64,000 bases of DNA from Metarhizium brunneum (GCF_013426205.1 NC_089426.1:2046001-2110000); one strand, 5' to 3'; positions 9,584-21,916 are shown, counted from the stretch's first letter. A program made the numbers and translations. The notes: generated from the letters alone by a model not told the origin.

Positions 9584-11044
9584 ATGGCAGATATCAGCAG
9601 CAAGAAGCGGAAGAGAGGTGGTGAATCCTCTGGAAAACCTAAAAAGAAAGTTGTGCTGGACGTGCCAGCATCTACCGCCTCGGTCTCATCAGTCCTTCGA
9701 CCCAAGCACTGCCCACCAGTTATTGGTAAGGAATTGACGTGTTGGCTGTATAGTAAATTCCTACTAACTTGCAGCTTTGTAGCTACGACTCCCGGTGTCG
9801 AAATTTCTGAGAATGTTGCGTTTTACCCATATCAACCTCGAGAGGGCTCACGATCAAAGTCGACCAAATCGAAACATGCGGGCGACAAGGAATTGCTGCT
9901 GCACTCAACCTCTCACCGAAGCCTAGATTATACTGCAAGAGAGGAAGGCAAAAGAGGGCTGAATCAACTAGTTAATCACTATGTTGGCATTTATGACCCT
10001 AAAACTGGAAATCTCGAGGTAGTGGAGGCCAAGAAGATGGTTGTCCGAGGCATGGTTCGCGCTAAGCAAGCACCGGCCTCTTCCATGGGAGAGGATCTGG
10101 CCAAACGGGTAAGATCAATTTCTTTGCATGAGGTTCATTTCTCAATGGGAAGTCAACGATGCTAACAGCACGTGTAGAATATGATGGAGCGCAAAACGGA
10201 TCTGGGACAAACATTTGGTACCAAGAAAGCCAAGAAGGTTATCCGCGAAACTGTACTCAATGCCATTACTCCACAGGGGAAACCTGGCGACTCTCCCACG
10301 AAGATTGATAATGCTGGCAAAGCAATTCTGAGCTCAGTCGGCGAGGTCACGACAAATATGGCAACAAGAGAGGAGTTGCAGGCTGCCGTCGACGAGGCCA
10401 AGCCAGTGCCCCGGGCCAACTTGGATGCGCTGGATATCCAGGATGTATACGATCCAAACGTCATCGTTGGCGCAGATATCTTGAATCTCGTGCCCATCAG
10501 AGAATGGCAAGAAAAGGTTCGACACAACGAAGGCGTCCAAACAATATCTCGGTTCGTAGCAGCCCGAGTCAATGCCGTTGCTTCCAACGACGCCGCCATC
10601 ACCCGTCTGCGTGTGCTTCGATACTTGAGCTTTGTCCTCTTGTTCTACCTGAAAACCACACCTGGAAAACAGCGGGGCACAAGACAGGTGCCCCCGCGCG
10701 AAAAGTTGCGTGAGCTCCTATCGCCGGCTCCTGAGGCTGTCATCGAAAGCATTCGTCGAAAATTCTCCGATGCGGGCGTTGTGAGAAAGTTCCATATCGA
10801 TCTCCTCATGGCGTACTGCTGTGTCCTTGCATGCATCGTCGACAACTTCGAAGTCGACACGCAGAATCTCAGAGATGATTTGAGACTGGACCAGAAGACG
10901 ATGAACCAGTACTTTCACGAGATTGGCGGCCGTGTCAGGCCTGTTAGCAGAAAGGCCGAGGGCGGACGGGCCATATACGTGGCCAGACTAACATTGCCTT
11001 TAGACTTTCCTAAGCAGAGGCAGATTCCTCAGCGTCGCAAGTAA
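9584..11044 (+). CDS. RPA49: DNA-directed RNA polymerase I subunit RPA49
   Basis: Three exons, 9584-9725, 9783-10108 and 10178-11044, give 444 residues. Both introns (57 and 69 nt) are classic, the first with a TACTAACTT branch region and the second with a GCTAAC branch region. Splicing restores P-P-V-I-A-T-T-P-G-V-E and K-R-N-M-M-E-R-K. The N-terminus is a Lys/Arg-rich nuclear signal (S-K-K-R-K-R). It is followed by the dimerisation domain that pairs with A34.5, with F-Y-P-Y and a conserved I-Y-D-P-K-T-G-N-L segment, and by a C-terminal tandem winged-helix region ending in I-G-G-R-V-R-P. A49 stabilises the Pol I initiation and elongation complex on rDNA in the nucleolus. An upstream in-frame start at 9470 would be in the leader and is not preferred. 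Confidence 0.95.
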
Positions 11045-11861
11045 CGGGGTTGAAGTTGTTATGATTCAACACCAAAAATTGTATGTAGATATGCATAGAA
11101 CGGCGTTTGGGATGCCCTATCAAGGAAAATTTTCATTGTATCGATGATACTGCTGGCGCAATGTATCTACATGGCGAGTACAAAAGTATAGTGCCTTGCT
11201 TTCGTAAACAAGTCTTCTGACATGAATGTTCCAAAATTTGGTACTGTCAGCTGTAATAAGTGATGGCGACTGTCTAAGCTCCATGTCCATCAAACTCACA
11301 TGTATGGACAGTCATCAGACCCAACCCACGAGCACTGCTACACTCACATAATTCGAGAAACAGAAGCTACTGAGACCCCTACAACAATCCAAGTAGTAAT
11401 GCAGTAATGCACCGTCTCCCCCTTTCCGAATCCGTACACCCCATCCAATCGGTTGATGCCAAAACCCCTCCATAGCCGGACCATTGACTCCCCGCATCGC
11501 CAACGGACCGAGGCATCTTACTACTAGTAGTACTCCGTAATCCCATCCAGGTGGGGCATTTCAACCCCAACCCCGGATCGCCCGCAGGACTTGGGAGCAA
11601 ACCTGCCAAAACTCCGTCCAGGGTGCATCAAAACCAGCGCCGTTTCCTTGTCGTTATTGCTTTCCTGTCTGTTATTTTGTATTACCATCATTGCCATCAT
11701 AGATCTTGTCCTCAATTGGCTGCGTCATTATCGATAGACTGCTCAACGCCCATTTGGCCATTGACTTCTGACTCTGCTGATAGCTTGATTGCTTTAACAC
11801 GCCGTGAGGATTAACATAGAATAGAAGAAAGGCTAAAAAACAAAACACTAGAGCAAAAAAG
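11045..11861. other. Intergenic, RPA49 to enoyl-CoA hydratase-like gene
   Basis: Tandem plus-strand neighbours. Contains TACTCCGTA at 11531-11539 and a CATCATTGCCATCAT stretch near 11687. The A-rich leader of the next gene starts at about 11815. No gene supported. Confidence 0.5.
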
Positions 11862-12815
11862 ATGGCTACCGAATCCGTCATCAGCGTCGAGTACCGCGGC
11901 CGCGTCGCCGTCATTACCATCGACAATGCGAGCAAGCTGGGTGCCTTGTCGCAACCGCAGTACTACGAGCTCGCGACCAAGATGAACGAGGTGGCGGGCC
12001 ACGATGAAGTGTTTGTGACCGTGTTAACCGGCACAGGACGCTTCTTTTCCGCGTAAGTCCCCCCCCGGCCACTACCACCCTGGAGACGTTGCAACAGCAG
12101 GACATGCGTCCCGTCCCGCGTCAACACCAAGCAAAAAAAGACCACCATCACCAGACGACCAAGAGACCAGACTAACACGCGCAACAGAGGCGCGGACGTG
12201 TCCATCTCCCGCGAAGCCCCGGCGGTCCCCTCGGACGCCCACAAGCTCTGGCTCCAGACGTTTGTCGCCTTCAACCTCAACATCGCGTACACGTTTGCCA
12301 ACCACCCCAAGGTGCTGGTCGTCGGGCTCAACGGCCCCGTGGTCGGGCTGTCGGCGGCCCTGGTCGGCTGGGCCGACTTTGTGTACTGCACGCCGCACGC
12401 ATTCCTGCTCACGCCCTTCTCGTCGCTGGGCCTCGTCGCCGAGGGCGGTGCCTCGCGCGCCCTCGCGTCCCGGCTGGGCCCTGCGCGCGCCAACGAGGCC
12501 CTCATCATGAGCAAGCGCATCCCCGCCGACCAGCTGAAGCAGTGCGGCTTCGTCAACGAGATCTTCGACTTTGGCAAGGCCGACGACGCCAAGTTTCGCG
12601 CCAGGGTGCTGGAGGAGGTGGACGAGCGGCTGGGCGACCATTTGAACGGCGAGAGCTTGGTCGGCATCAAGAAGCTGTTGAGGAGGCCCGAGTTGGACGT
12701 GCATAATTCGCAGAATGTGCACGAGGTTTTTGCCGGCTTGGATCGCTTTGTGAGGGGCATTCCGCAGGAGGAGTTTCGCAAGCTGGCGAGTGGCGAGAAG
12801 AGACATAAGCTCTAG
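11862..12815 (+). CDS. Peroxisomal enoyl-CoA hydratase/isomerase family protein
   Basis: Two exons, 11862-12052 and 12188-12815, make 272 residues; the 135-nt intron splits F-F-S-A-G-A-D-V, the strongly conserved crotonase segment. The crotonase fold is clear: V-A-V-I-T-I-D early, the oxyanion-hole G-A-D-V, then L-N-G-P-V-V-G and an F-S-S-L-G-L-V-A-E-G-G-A-S segment. That last segment is typical of the delta3,delta2-enoyl-CoA isomerase (ECI/PECI) branch, where a Glu at this site is catalytic. The C-terminus is H-K-L, a plausible peroxisomal targeting signal 1, which points to beta-oxidation of unsaturated fatty acids in peroxisomes. Isomerase is favoured over hydratase, but the exact reaction cannot be fixed from sequence. 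After the stop, 42 codons stay open by chance. Confidence 0.9.
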
Positions 12816-12912
12816 GCTGGCCTAAAATTTGCCGTGATATTGTTCGCAGCGGCATCATGTTATGGAACTTGGGGAATGCGTAAATTTGTAATGATCCATT
12901 TCGAGGACCAGT

Positions 12913-15270
12913 CTATGCCAAGAGCCCAAACAGCAAGTTGACGCGTCCCCAAAAGTCTTGCGCCGTCTTATGAATCTTCTTCCTCGCCGCTTCGTCGAGT
13001 CCACTCTTGTTATATACCTCCCCATCCAGCCTTTCAAACTCTTGTGCCCCTTCACCCTTGGCAATACAGCATCGCAGAAGCGCAATATCAAACAGCCACT
13101 GCGTACAAATGGCCATGGTGTCCGCCTCAGGCCCCTTGGAATTTTCTTCCTCATTCAAGTCGGCCCTCTCCTCATCGCCATTGTCATCCTTCTCACTCCG
13201 TCCACCCTCTGTTGATAATCCACTAAGCTCCTTGTGCCACGCCTTACAAAGCTTTATCCCCAGCAAATTCTTCATTACCGCCATCGCCACAGGAGTCCAC
13301 AGATCAACCCCAAAATCCGTCATTGACAGCGACAAGTCTCTCAGCAACCGGAAAACAGCTGGCGAAGGCTGATTTGGCAGTGCTGGCTCTCCTTCCCAAA
13401 GCGGTTTCATGGACACGCTCTTATCCAACAGACCAGAGGAGACAAACTCTTCCGTCGCGGCCTTGGAAGCCATGACGGCAATCTGGTTGTGAAGGCTGGG
13501 AACCATAGATAGTCCAAAGTCCTTGACGGCCGGGCGATCTGGGAGCTGTGTGCGGATATCACGTACCACGCGGATGAGGTAGATGGCTATGGCGCCGCTA
13601 GATGTGTGTTCAGAGTACTGTTTCCACAAGCCTTTGAGCTGGTCCTCGAGGTCTTGAAATGACTTGTCTAGGGTTGTGTCCAGCTTCTCTTGCAACTTTT
13701 TGGGATCCTCCTTACTAAGGGCCTTCTGTCTTGCTTCAATGGTCTCTTCGTCCTCGATCTCGTCGTAATCGTTGTCCCAGCGCTGTCTTCGCAACTGCTC
13801 CACGACGGTCTTTACATCGTCAATAATATGGAACCATGAACTGTAACTGTGGGTTGCCCTTGAAACTGCGTCGTTACGGCCGTATAGCCGGGAGACAACC
13901 TCCTGAATAAATGGCGCGGCTCCATGTGACAAGGCGACATCGTAGCCCTCATCGTCCCAGAGGCTCATATGCGTATCTGAAATGCTGCTTTGCCACATTT
14001 CAAGGGTGGCCTTGACTTCAGATCCAACGAGCCGCAGCTTGGTGGCTTTGATTTCGACGACGGCTAGCAGCCGGGCATTGATGGCCTCGCGCAACTCGTC
14101 TTGCAAGTCTTGCGGGTCGAAACCCTTGGCCCGGCCGCCGTCTCTAATCCAAAGCTGCAGTACCTGGGTTCGCAGGTCAGTAATTGACTTGAAGTCCACC
14201 ATGTGATCGAGCGTCTTTTGCAGTCCAGCAATGACGATCTGCCCGCCCTTTTCGGCAAACGCGCCCAGCATTTCTCTTGCCTGCTTGCCATCAAGGTCGT
14301 CATGTTTGATGAATGGCGTGAAATCTTGAATATCATCGCTACACCAGCGTTCATAAATGTCCAATCGCAAGCCTTCAAGTTTTTTGAGAGAAGCGTCTGC
14401 CAACAGGGTGTGATTCTTCAGTGCGGACAGGGCTTGTGACAGCTTGACTGGAACCAAGGCCTGCACATCAAGAAGGGTCTTGGTGTATAGCCTCAAGCTA
14501 CGAACCACATCCTCCGTAGTAGTCGTGCGCTCACTCTCCTCCAAGTCCAACGCAGTCTCCATAGCCCGCTGTCTCACTCGAATGAAGAGCCAGATAGCAT
14601 GCTTGGCCCCAGAGCTATTGGCAAGACTATGAGCGCACAATACCTTGATCACATCCTCCGTGTCTGTCGCATCACCCGCATTCTCGAGTAATCGCTCGAT
14701 GCTCCGTTGAATTCGGCGACGTAGCGACTCCAACGTCTTACCAGCAGCGTCAACCATGTGCTGGGCGTGCTCCGACGACACATCCTCCTTCAAGCTCTTG
14801 ATCAACAACCGTCCGATTACAAAGACCTTTGTGGCCAGGACCAATCTATCGCCCTTCCTCATGTGCTCATCTACTCCCGCACCGCCTTTCAATATCCTGG
14901 CTATCATGAGCCCACATGAATCAAGTAGCTTTAGCGTCGCCGTCTCGATCGCTTTCGGATCTCTATCCCTGGTGACAAATTTCCCAAGCCCAGCCGCCTT
15001 GGAAGAAATGACTGTTCGTCCGCACCGGGCCCCCATGTTGCCTAGAAGGTCCTGCACTCGACTATTATCGCCACGCATTTGAACGATCGTGTCGGCCGTG
15101 CCTAAAAGTTCGCGGTACGAACCGCCGACCTGCGTCCGTAGACGGGCCGCCTTCTCCTCAATCTGGACATGGAGTGATTTGTGAATGGATCGAATCTGCG
15201 GGAGGGTATGACTTCCGGAAAAGATGTCGGCACAAGAGGTGAGCGTCGCTGGGTCGGGGACGGAGGCCAT
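12913..15270 (-). CDS. COG1: Conserved oligomeric Golgi complex subunit 1
   Basis: Single exon of 785 residues on the minus strand, opposite the crotonase-type gene (convergent ends about 100 bases apart). The N-terminus has the Vps51/COG1-type motif: a short lead, then L-P-Q-I-R-S-I-H-K-S-L and a helical coiled coil around R-E-L-L-G-T-A-D-T-I-V-Q-M-R. COG1 belongs to lobe A of the eight-subunit COG tether, which captures retrograde vesicles at the Golgi. The body is helical throughout with an acidic, low-complexity patch near residues 690-720 (E-E-R-A-D-L-N-E-E-E-N), a likely flexible loop. Length matches filamentous-fungal COG1. Confidence 0.93.
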   Translation of the reverse strand: MASVPDPATLTSCADIFSGSHTLPQIRSIHKSLHVQIEEKAARLRTQVGGSYRELLGTADTIVQMRGDNSRVQDLLGNMGARCGRTVISSKAAGLGKFVTRDRDPKAIETATLKLLDSCGLMIARILKGGAGVDEHMRKGDRLVLATKVFVIGRLLIKSLKEDVSSEHAQHMVDAAGKTLESLRRRIQRSIERLLENAGDATDTEDVIKVLCAHSLANSSGAKHAIWLFIRVRQRAMETALDLEESERTTTTEDVVRSLRLYTKTLLDVQALVPVKLSQALSALKNHTLLADASLKKLEGLRLDIYERWCSDDIQDFTPFIKHDDLDGKQAREMLGAFAEKGGQIVIAGLQKTLDHMVDFKSITDLRTQVLQLWIRDGGRAKGFDPQDLQDELREAINARLLAVVEIKATKLRLVGSEVKATLEMWQSSISDTHMSLWDDEGYDVALSHGAAPFIQEVVSRLYGRNDAVSRATHSYSSWFHIIDDVKTVVEQLRRQRWDNDYDEIEDEETIEARQKALSKEDPKKLQEKLDTTLDKSFQDLEDQLKGLWKQYSEHTSSGAIAIYLIRVVRDIRTQLPDRPAVKDFGLSMVPSLHNQIAVMASKAATEEFVSSGLLDKSVSMKPLWEGEPALPNQPSPAVFRLLRDLSLSMTDFGVDLWTPVAMAVMKNLLGIKLCKAWHKELSGLSTEGGRSEKDDNGDEERADLNEEENSKGPEADTMAICTQWLFDIALLRCCIAKGEGAQEFERLDGEVYNKSGLDEAARKKIHKTAQDFWGRVNLLFGLLA

Positions 15271-15631
15271 TGCGACGATTGGCGCCTTGAAGGCAGAAAA
15301 GTATGGACGACTACTATATTGGACGGGCCATCAGCGCACCATCAAAGCTTCATGCAATCAACAAAGCGCACGATGCGCGCAGTTTTCAAGGTACTGTGTA
15401 GATAGTAGAAGTTGAGGAGCAGAGCCAGGACAGCTTGTTCGAAGTGATCTCACAGTTTCTCAGCTGGCCTAGGTGGGGCAACCCGCTCAACGCATCCCAC
15501 CAATTGCTTCGGCCATGCACATAATAATGCAGCAGCACATTCGAGAACAAGACACGGACATTGGATGTAACCACATTCCTTGATCGAGGTATGATGCACC
15601 CCATGCATACGATTTGATTGACACCAGTATT

Positions 15632-17494
15632 CTACAATTTGATGCTCTTGACGACACCGACATTAATACCAGATGTTTCTCCTTGGTAGCCGCCCTTGGG
15701 CTCACCACCCTTCCAAACAGGTTTCATGCTCTTCAACTTCTTCTGCTTGGCCTCGTACTGCTTTCTCCTCTTCACTCTTGGGTTTCGGACATCCTTATTT
15801 CTCTTGGGTGCCAAGCCCTTGTTTTTCTCAATGGCATATGTGATCTTCCTCTTGCCATCCTCTCCCACCTCTTCATTCTCCACCACTCTATCTGCCTTGC
15901 TTGCTGCAGCATAGGCAGCATAACGAGCGGCCTTTTCTTCTCGCTTGTTCTTTGACTTATTGGCCACCATGTCATAGTATTCGTCCTCGTCATTCCGAAG
16001 AGCGTTGGCAGCAGTGTTGTCGTCGTCATCGCTGTCATCGCCAAGATCAGCACCATGTTTGGAATCTCGCTTGCCTCGCTTCTCCGCCTCTGCAAGGAGA
16101 CGGGCTTGTCTGTCTCGAAGTCGTTCGCGATGCGGAATGTCCATGTCTCCTCCAGCATCGCGTCCGGCGCCGGCACGCTTGTTGGCCTTTTGTGTAATTT
16201 GTGACGTGTAGAATTTGAGACTCTTTTTCCGGGCAGCCTTGTCTGCGGCAGCTCGCGCGTCCAGGGTGTCTTCTTCGCCAAAGTCTGAGTTATTGTCTTC
16301 CTTCGAAGCTGAAGACGACTTCGACTTTCGTTTTGACTTTCCAGAGCCAATCGGTAAGCTGTAAAGGTCGGAAACGGTGTTTTCAATGGCTCTGGCCTTT
16401 TCGAGCTTCTTCGCTTCCTTGGCCACTGAAACCTTGTCTTTCTTCACGGATTTCTTCTTCTTGGTAGTGTCGAGTGCGGTCGGGTCATCATTCAATGCAT
16501 ATTGACCATCGAGGTCCGCAGATAGTGACAAGGACGTCTCATCGGGGTTGCTCGCTGCCGTCAGGTTCTTTACTCGATCCCAGGCCTCGCGGCAACTGAG
16601 CAATGCCTCCATGACTTCGTGGTCCCGTAAGTCAGTTGCTGACAAGGGCTTTTGCAGTTTTCCAGCGTCTCGTGCAGGTGATGTAAGAATGGCAAAATAG
16701 CTGGCCAGGGTGGCAACATAGCACCCCAACACACAGTACTTGATGGCCGCGATTGATGTGTCTGGTTGATTGGCAGCATCTTCCTTGAGACCGAGGTATA
16801 CGGGGTGCAGCTCCTCCAGCTCACTTGCCAAGTGCTCGAACTCAGGGTATCTTGTTGACAAGAGCCGCGATCGCTCCTCTATGCTCATTTCCGGGGTGAC
16901 TTCGATATCCTTGAGAACCTCAACAACCTTCCCTTCGCCTTCCTCGAGTTCAGGCTCTCCGGTTAGCCATTCGTCGCCGTCGAACACGAAATCTTCCTCC
17001 CTCATTTTGGAGAGTTTCTTTTGCTGCAATCGCTTGGCTTCGGCTTCTTCCTCTAATGCATCGGCCTCGGTCTCAATGTTATCAGCGTCATAGTACTCCT
17101 GTTTTGAAGATCCCCACCAGCCAGAGTCCCCTTCGTCGTCTTCTTCACCGCCATCTTCGAGATCACCCTGGGCATCATCCTGCTTCGTTGTAGATTTCTT
17201 TGACTTTGTCTGGGGCTTTGCATCGGGCTTGTCATCCTGCTCATCAGAGTCGGAGTCCTCGTAGCCAAGGATCTCTTCGTCTGAAAATTCCATATCTTCA
17301 TCCTCTTGTCTCCTGCGTTTTGAATTCGGCTCGTCATCCAGCATTATTGTGTCTTTGTTGAGAAAGTATTCGTCTTCCGAATCGGCGACATCTTGGTAAG
17401 TGGTGATGGGGCCAAGTCTAGCCTCACTGGGATCGAGTTCCTTTGGGCCTTTCGGGCCGGCATTGCGGCTACCAGCCTTTCTTTTCTTTGCCAT
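15632..17494 (-). CDS. SAS10: SAS10/UTP3, small-subunit processome protein
   Basis: Single exon, 620 residues. The chosen start is the ATG at 17494 (M-A-K-K-R-K-A-G), because the 79 residues in front of it in the same frame look non-coding and this ATG gives a normal N-terminus. Acidic tracts with D-S-E-D-E and E-E-I-L-G-Y-E-D surround the N-terminal third. A Sas10/Utp3/C1D domain lies in the middle (H-P-V-Y-L-G-L-K region through A-S-Y-F-A-I-L). A basic Sas10 C-terminal domain ends with N-P-R-V-K-R-R-K-Q-Y-E-A-K and G-G-Y-Q-G-E-T-S-G-I-N. The protein works in 18S rRNA processing in the nucleolus and was first linked to silencing in yeast. The final segment is the most conserved part of the family. 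Confidence 0.95.
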   Translation of the reverse strand: MAKKRKAGSRNAGPKGPKELDPSEARLGPITTYQDVADSEDEYFLNKDTIMLDDEPNSKRRRQEDEDMEFSDEEILGYEDSDSDEQDDKPDAKPQTKSKKSTTKQDDAQGDLEDGGEEDDEGDSGWWGSSKQEYYDADNIETEADALEEEAEAKRLQQKKLSKMREEDFVFDGDEWLTGEPELEEGEGKVVEVLKDIEVTPEMSIEERSRLLSTRYPEFEHLASELEELHPVYLGLKEDAANQPDTSIAAIKYCVLGCYVATLASYFAILTSPARDAGKLQKPLSATDLRDHEVMEALLSCREAWDRVKNLTAASNPDETSLSLSADLDGQYALNDDPTALDTTKKKKSVKKDKVSVAKEAKKLEKARAIENTVSDLYSLPIGSGKSKRKSKSSSASKEDNNSDFGEEDTLDARAAADKAARKKSLKFYTSQITQKANKRAGAGRDAGGDMDIPHRERLRDRQARLLAEAEKRGKRDSKHGADLGDDSDDDDNTAANALRNDEDEYYDMVANKSKNKREEKAARYAAYAAASKADRVVENEEVGEDGKRKITYAIEKNKGLAPKRNKDVRNPRVKRRKQYEAKQKKLKSMKPVWKGGEPKGGYQGETSGINVGVVKSIKL

Positions 17495-18918
17495 GACGAT
17501 GCAGTTGATTCTCCGCGGTTCGGAGGAATGCGTGCAACGGATGCGGCTTGCTGATGTGACAAGCGAGTTGACCAAGTTGCGACGGACGACTTTTTCTGCC
17601 GCTTTTGACCAATGTTGGGTCAGAAAATTAATTTTGAGGCGACTGATAAGATAAGAGGCGTCGAGTGGCTCAGCTTGCACATGTGCCGTTGGGGCCCAGA
17701 CAGGGGTCACCCGCGCCACTTGACCGGACATTATTGGCGCGTTTAGCGCACCAGCCAGAGCCTGAGTAGCTCCAAGTACTTAGGTACAAAATACTTACAT
17801 ACAGCGACCTCAACAGCGGGACAGGCATCGTAAAGTAGCATTGAGCTTTTATTGTTGTATTACTTCGTATCCGTTATCTCCCTCATATCTCCCCCAAGTA
17901 AAAGGCCGATGGTGGGCACCTCCACGTGATGACGCCTTGCAGCATGCCGAGACGTAGATACGAAGTAGTCTGCTGTTATACAAAATACTTCCAAGTCCTG
18001 CCGCTGCTGGGGTAGGACGGCATGCCGAACTTGATAGTACTTCTAAGTAAGTACTCCGTACTCATCCCATCTACTCATCTACTGCGGCATCTTGCCCATG
18101 CTGCCCAGTGCAGCGAAGCGAAGACGTCGTGCATCAACATTTAAAAGTTGAGGCTGCATGCCCACCCTCCGACCCGACGCCATTTGTACCATTTGTGCTC
18201 AAGTGGGCCTCGCCTGACAAGTGACGGATGACACAACATGACTAGGATCGTCACGAACCATTGCACCATGACGGCGGTGTGTGGCTTGCTCCAATGATTA
18301 GGGACGCTCCCTGGCAGAACCTTGGGCCAACTTTGAAGCACAGGGGCACAGTCGGGCTGAAGGTCTGGGGCAGGGCATAGACAGCACTTGCAGTTCAGAC
18401 ACCACGTGAAGCCTGTGCAGGGAGGCGAGAGGCAACCCTTGCGGCCGTACGAAATGGTGCTACTTTGGCCGTGCAAGCTGGCAGATATTTGAGTTGAAAC
18501 ATTGCCATCAGCGGCGCACCCGTTCATCCATCTTGGATTCCAGGCCGGGCCTGGTGCTTCGAACCACGGCACGGGCTGTCACACTCGCAACGACACTCGG
18601 TCACTCGACTTCCATCTCGAATCTCTGCTGCCAATGCTGCCCTGCGAGCTTCCTCGCATCGCGTCGCCACGACTCTAGCCCGCCGCCGAATTTCCCGTCT
18701 TGCATGCAACGCGAAGGCATGGACGGCACTCGTCCTTCCCCGGTCATTCTGCAATATTTTGTTTCCGTCTCATAGCTGCTGCTTCTCGGATCTTGTTGCC
18801 GATTCTCTCTGTCGACCTGCTTTTCTTCACCGGCTACGTCGACAAGCGTAGCTTTTTGGCGTGGCTTTCGCAGCATTACACAACATAAATCTGCTCGTCC
18901 TACCCGATCTAGACAACC
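17495..18918. promoter_or_regulatory. Divergent intergenic region, SAS10 and CLC
   Basis: 1.4 kb between two divergently transcribed genes. Short related pieces of the form AAGTACTT/TACAAAATACTT recur (17770-17800, 17980-17992, 18037-18052), ending in a TACTCCGTA at 18052-18060. A CT-rich leader precedes the CLC start. No gene supported. Confidence 0.5.
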
Positions 18919-21916
18919 ATGGCGGACCGGGAGTCGTCTAATACCAGCTCCCAGCCGTCGTCGCCTCGTGCGAGTCGTCGACCACATGCTCCTAATAGGA
19001 GTCATTCTAATATGGAGCCTAACGAGCGCTCACCATTATTATTGAATAATTCCCGATCTAGAATAAGAATAGATGGCGGTGCGCTGTCCCCTCGAATTCC
19101 CCAAATGTCCCGAAACCACAGTTATACAGGTATGACTACAACGCTCGAGTCAAATACATCGGATACAATCATGCCCTGCTTTTGCCAAATTTTGAGCGCT
19201 GACAACTGTTTCCTTCCAGGTAGCGTACGGCAAACCAGACACCACAGCAGGCAAGGGTCATGGGGGCAGAGACTGATGCAGTCCCTGGCCGACCGGAATA
19301 CCTCAATGTCAGACACCAAAGCATCTACCGTTCCTGACGAGAGAGTGTGGTATGATCAGTTCACCAGTACTGATTGGGTGCACGATACCATCGCAGATTC
19401 TCATCGCGTCAAAGCTTTGAGAAGCCGAAAAGACTTCTGGGGTCGGGTTCGTGTTATGCTCGACGGCTGCCAGGGCTGGATTCTCAGTGCCGTATGTGGA
19501 CTTGTCATTGCCATCATTGCGTATGCCATCGATGTTGCCGAAGTCACCATCTTCGACTTCAAGGATGGTTACTGCTCAACAGCGTGGTACTTGAACGAAA
19601 AGGTGCGGCGCCAGTATCGCATGTTGTCGTTGAAAGCCTGTCAACTAATGAGCGTGTGCACAGAAATGTTGCCGACGAGGTCCATGCGATGACTGGAGAA
19701 GCTGGTCGCAAGCCTTCAACTATCACCCATTTGGCGAGAAGTGGACCGATTTCACAATATATCTAACATGCGTCGTTGGCCTAGCGCTCCTCTCATGTTG
19801 GATTGCGCTTGGAACAAAGACCGTAGTTCCGTCGGCATATCAACTTACTACCTTGGACGAGAATCTGGCCGCGCTGCCTCGAGAAGTCGGTCAACCTGCC
19901 GACGGAAACTCGACTGACGATAGTGCAAGTCCTCGCCAGCAAGATGAGCCGCAGCAGGCAAGCCCTCCCATGATCTATTACTCTGCTGCTGGCAGCGGGG
20001 TTGCTGAAGTTCGTGTGATTCTCAGTGGATTTGTCCTACATGGCTTCCTAGGTTTTCAAACCCTTATTATCAAGTCTGTTGCACTTGTCCTCAGTGTCGC
20101 GTCTGGTCTCAGCCTGGGAAAGGAAGGGCCGTACGTTCATATTGCAGCTTGCGTCGGCAATATTGCCTGTCGGTTATTTGCCAAATACGACCGAAACGAT
20201 GCCAAACGTCGAGAGGTACTCTCCGCTGCAGCCGCGGCAGGTGTTGCAGTTGCTTTTGGTGCTCCTTTGGGCGGAGTATTATTCGGGCTGGAAGAGGTCG
20301 CCTATTTCTTCCCTGCTAAAACTCTGTTCAGGACCTTCTTTTGCTGTATTATTGCGGCTTTGTCCTTGAAGTTTTTAAATCCGTATGGTACTCACAAGAT
20401 CGTCATGTTCCAAGTCCGGTATCTCATTGACTGGGAGTTCTTTGAGCTTGTTAGTTTTGTTTTTGTTGGCGTTCTTGGCGGTGCACTCGGTGCACTGTTC
20501 ATAAAAGCCTCTAAATACTGGGCTCAGACCTTCCGTCGTATTCCAGCCATAAAAGCATATCCTTTGCTGGAGGTCTTCTTGGTGGCTCTTGTAACTGGTC
20601 TGATGAGTTACTGGAATGCCTTGGTGAAGGAGCCGGTTGCAAAATTACTGCTCAACTTGGCATCACCTTGCGACGGCAATGATGAAAATACAGATGAGCT
20701 CGGCCTCTGTCCCGGCTCTGTGAACGATATTCCTCCCATTCTCCTCACGCTTTTCATCGCCTTTCTCATCAAGGGATTCCTCACCGTCATTACTTTTGGT
20801 ATTGTAAGTGTCCATCATCATAGGCTACCACCTAGGCTACCTGTTAACTTGTTTGAAACAGAAAGTACCGGCAGGAATCTATATTCCATCCATGGTTGTT
20901 GGCGGTTTGATGGGGCGGATCGTGGGACATCTTATGCAATGGTTTGTCCTCTCAGTTCCTCAGTGGTCCATCTTTGGCAACTGCGCAACCGCTGCGGATG
21001 GATCGTGCATCCAGCCAGGTGTATATGGCCTCATCGCAGCCGGGGCCACCATGTGTGGCGTGACGAGACTTTCATTGACTTTGGCGGTTATTTTATTTGA
21101 ACTGACTGGCAGCTTGGACTATGTACTTCCATTTTCACTGACCATCTTGGTTGCCAAATGGACAGCTGATGCAATCGAGCCCAGCAGTATCTATGTATGT
21201 GTCTACGTTGGGCTCCAAGGAGAGATGCGCCGTAACTGACAAATGCCCAGGACCTCTTGACAAACATGAATGCATATCCATTTCTAGACAACAAACATAA
21301 GCCAGTCTTCACCAGCAATTTGGCGGACATCGTTACCCGCACTCGTCGGGAGAGAGTCATTGACATCACCAACTCACCACTCGTGTCAGCCGTGAGTCTT
21401 CGGTCTAAACTTGAGCTTCTTCATAGGGCCGGGGAGCTTGATGGCGGGCTCCCCATCATCAGGCATGAGGTCTTGGTGGGACTCATCCCTGCTCCAGATC
21501 TGGAATTTGCCTTGGATCAGCTCGAAGACGAGCAGACAAACCTGTGCTTGATGGATAGAGTGCCAAGCATCGACGAGGATGATGAAGATGACGCGGATCC
21601 CACCGACTTCACACAATATATCGACCCAGTGAGTCATTTCAATTTACAATTTAGAGCTGCTTGACTGACCATGCCGTAGGCCCCGGTTGCTTTGGACATC
21701 CGATCACCGATGGACCTGGTGTACGAATGCTTCGTGAAACTGGGTCTGCGATATGTCTGCGCCCTGAAAGATGGCAAATACAGGGGAATGGTGAGAAATT
21801 TTGTTATGTCCTCTCTGCACCATATTCATAGGCCTCAACTAACAGCTTCTGCGCCCTAGATTCACAAGAAAACTTTCGTGAGGTATATACGACAACTTGA
21901 AGAGGAGGGCGAATAG
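18919..21916 (+). CDS. CLC-family chloride/proton exchanger, Gef1/ClC-3-like
   Basis: Seven exons: 18919-19129, 19220-19602, 19664-20803, 20862-21194, 21251-21628, 21680-21790 and 21860-21916. Together they keep the frame for 870 residues. CLC signatures are all present: G-S-G-V-A-E-V-R at the first ion-binding loop, G-K-E-G-P-Y-V-H with the gating Glu, P-A-G-I-Y-I-P at the third loop, and F-E-L-T-G with the Glu that marks proton-coupled members. The C-terminal cytosolic part (from about 21250) carries two CBS-type segments split over the last exons. The N-terminus is a Ser/Pro-rich cytosolic tail with an acidic dileucine-like E-R-S-P-L-L-L. The family places it in Golgi, endosome or vacuole membranes, where it balances charge during acidification; this location is inferred. 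Confidence 0.94.
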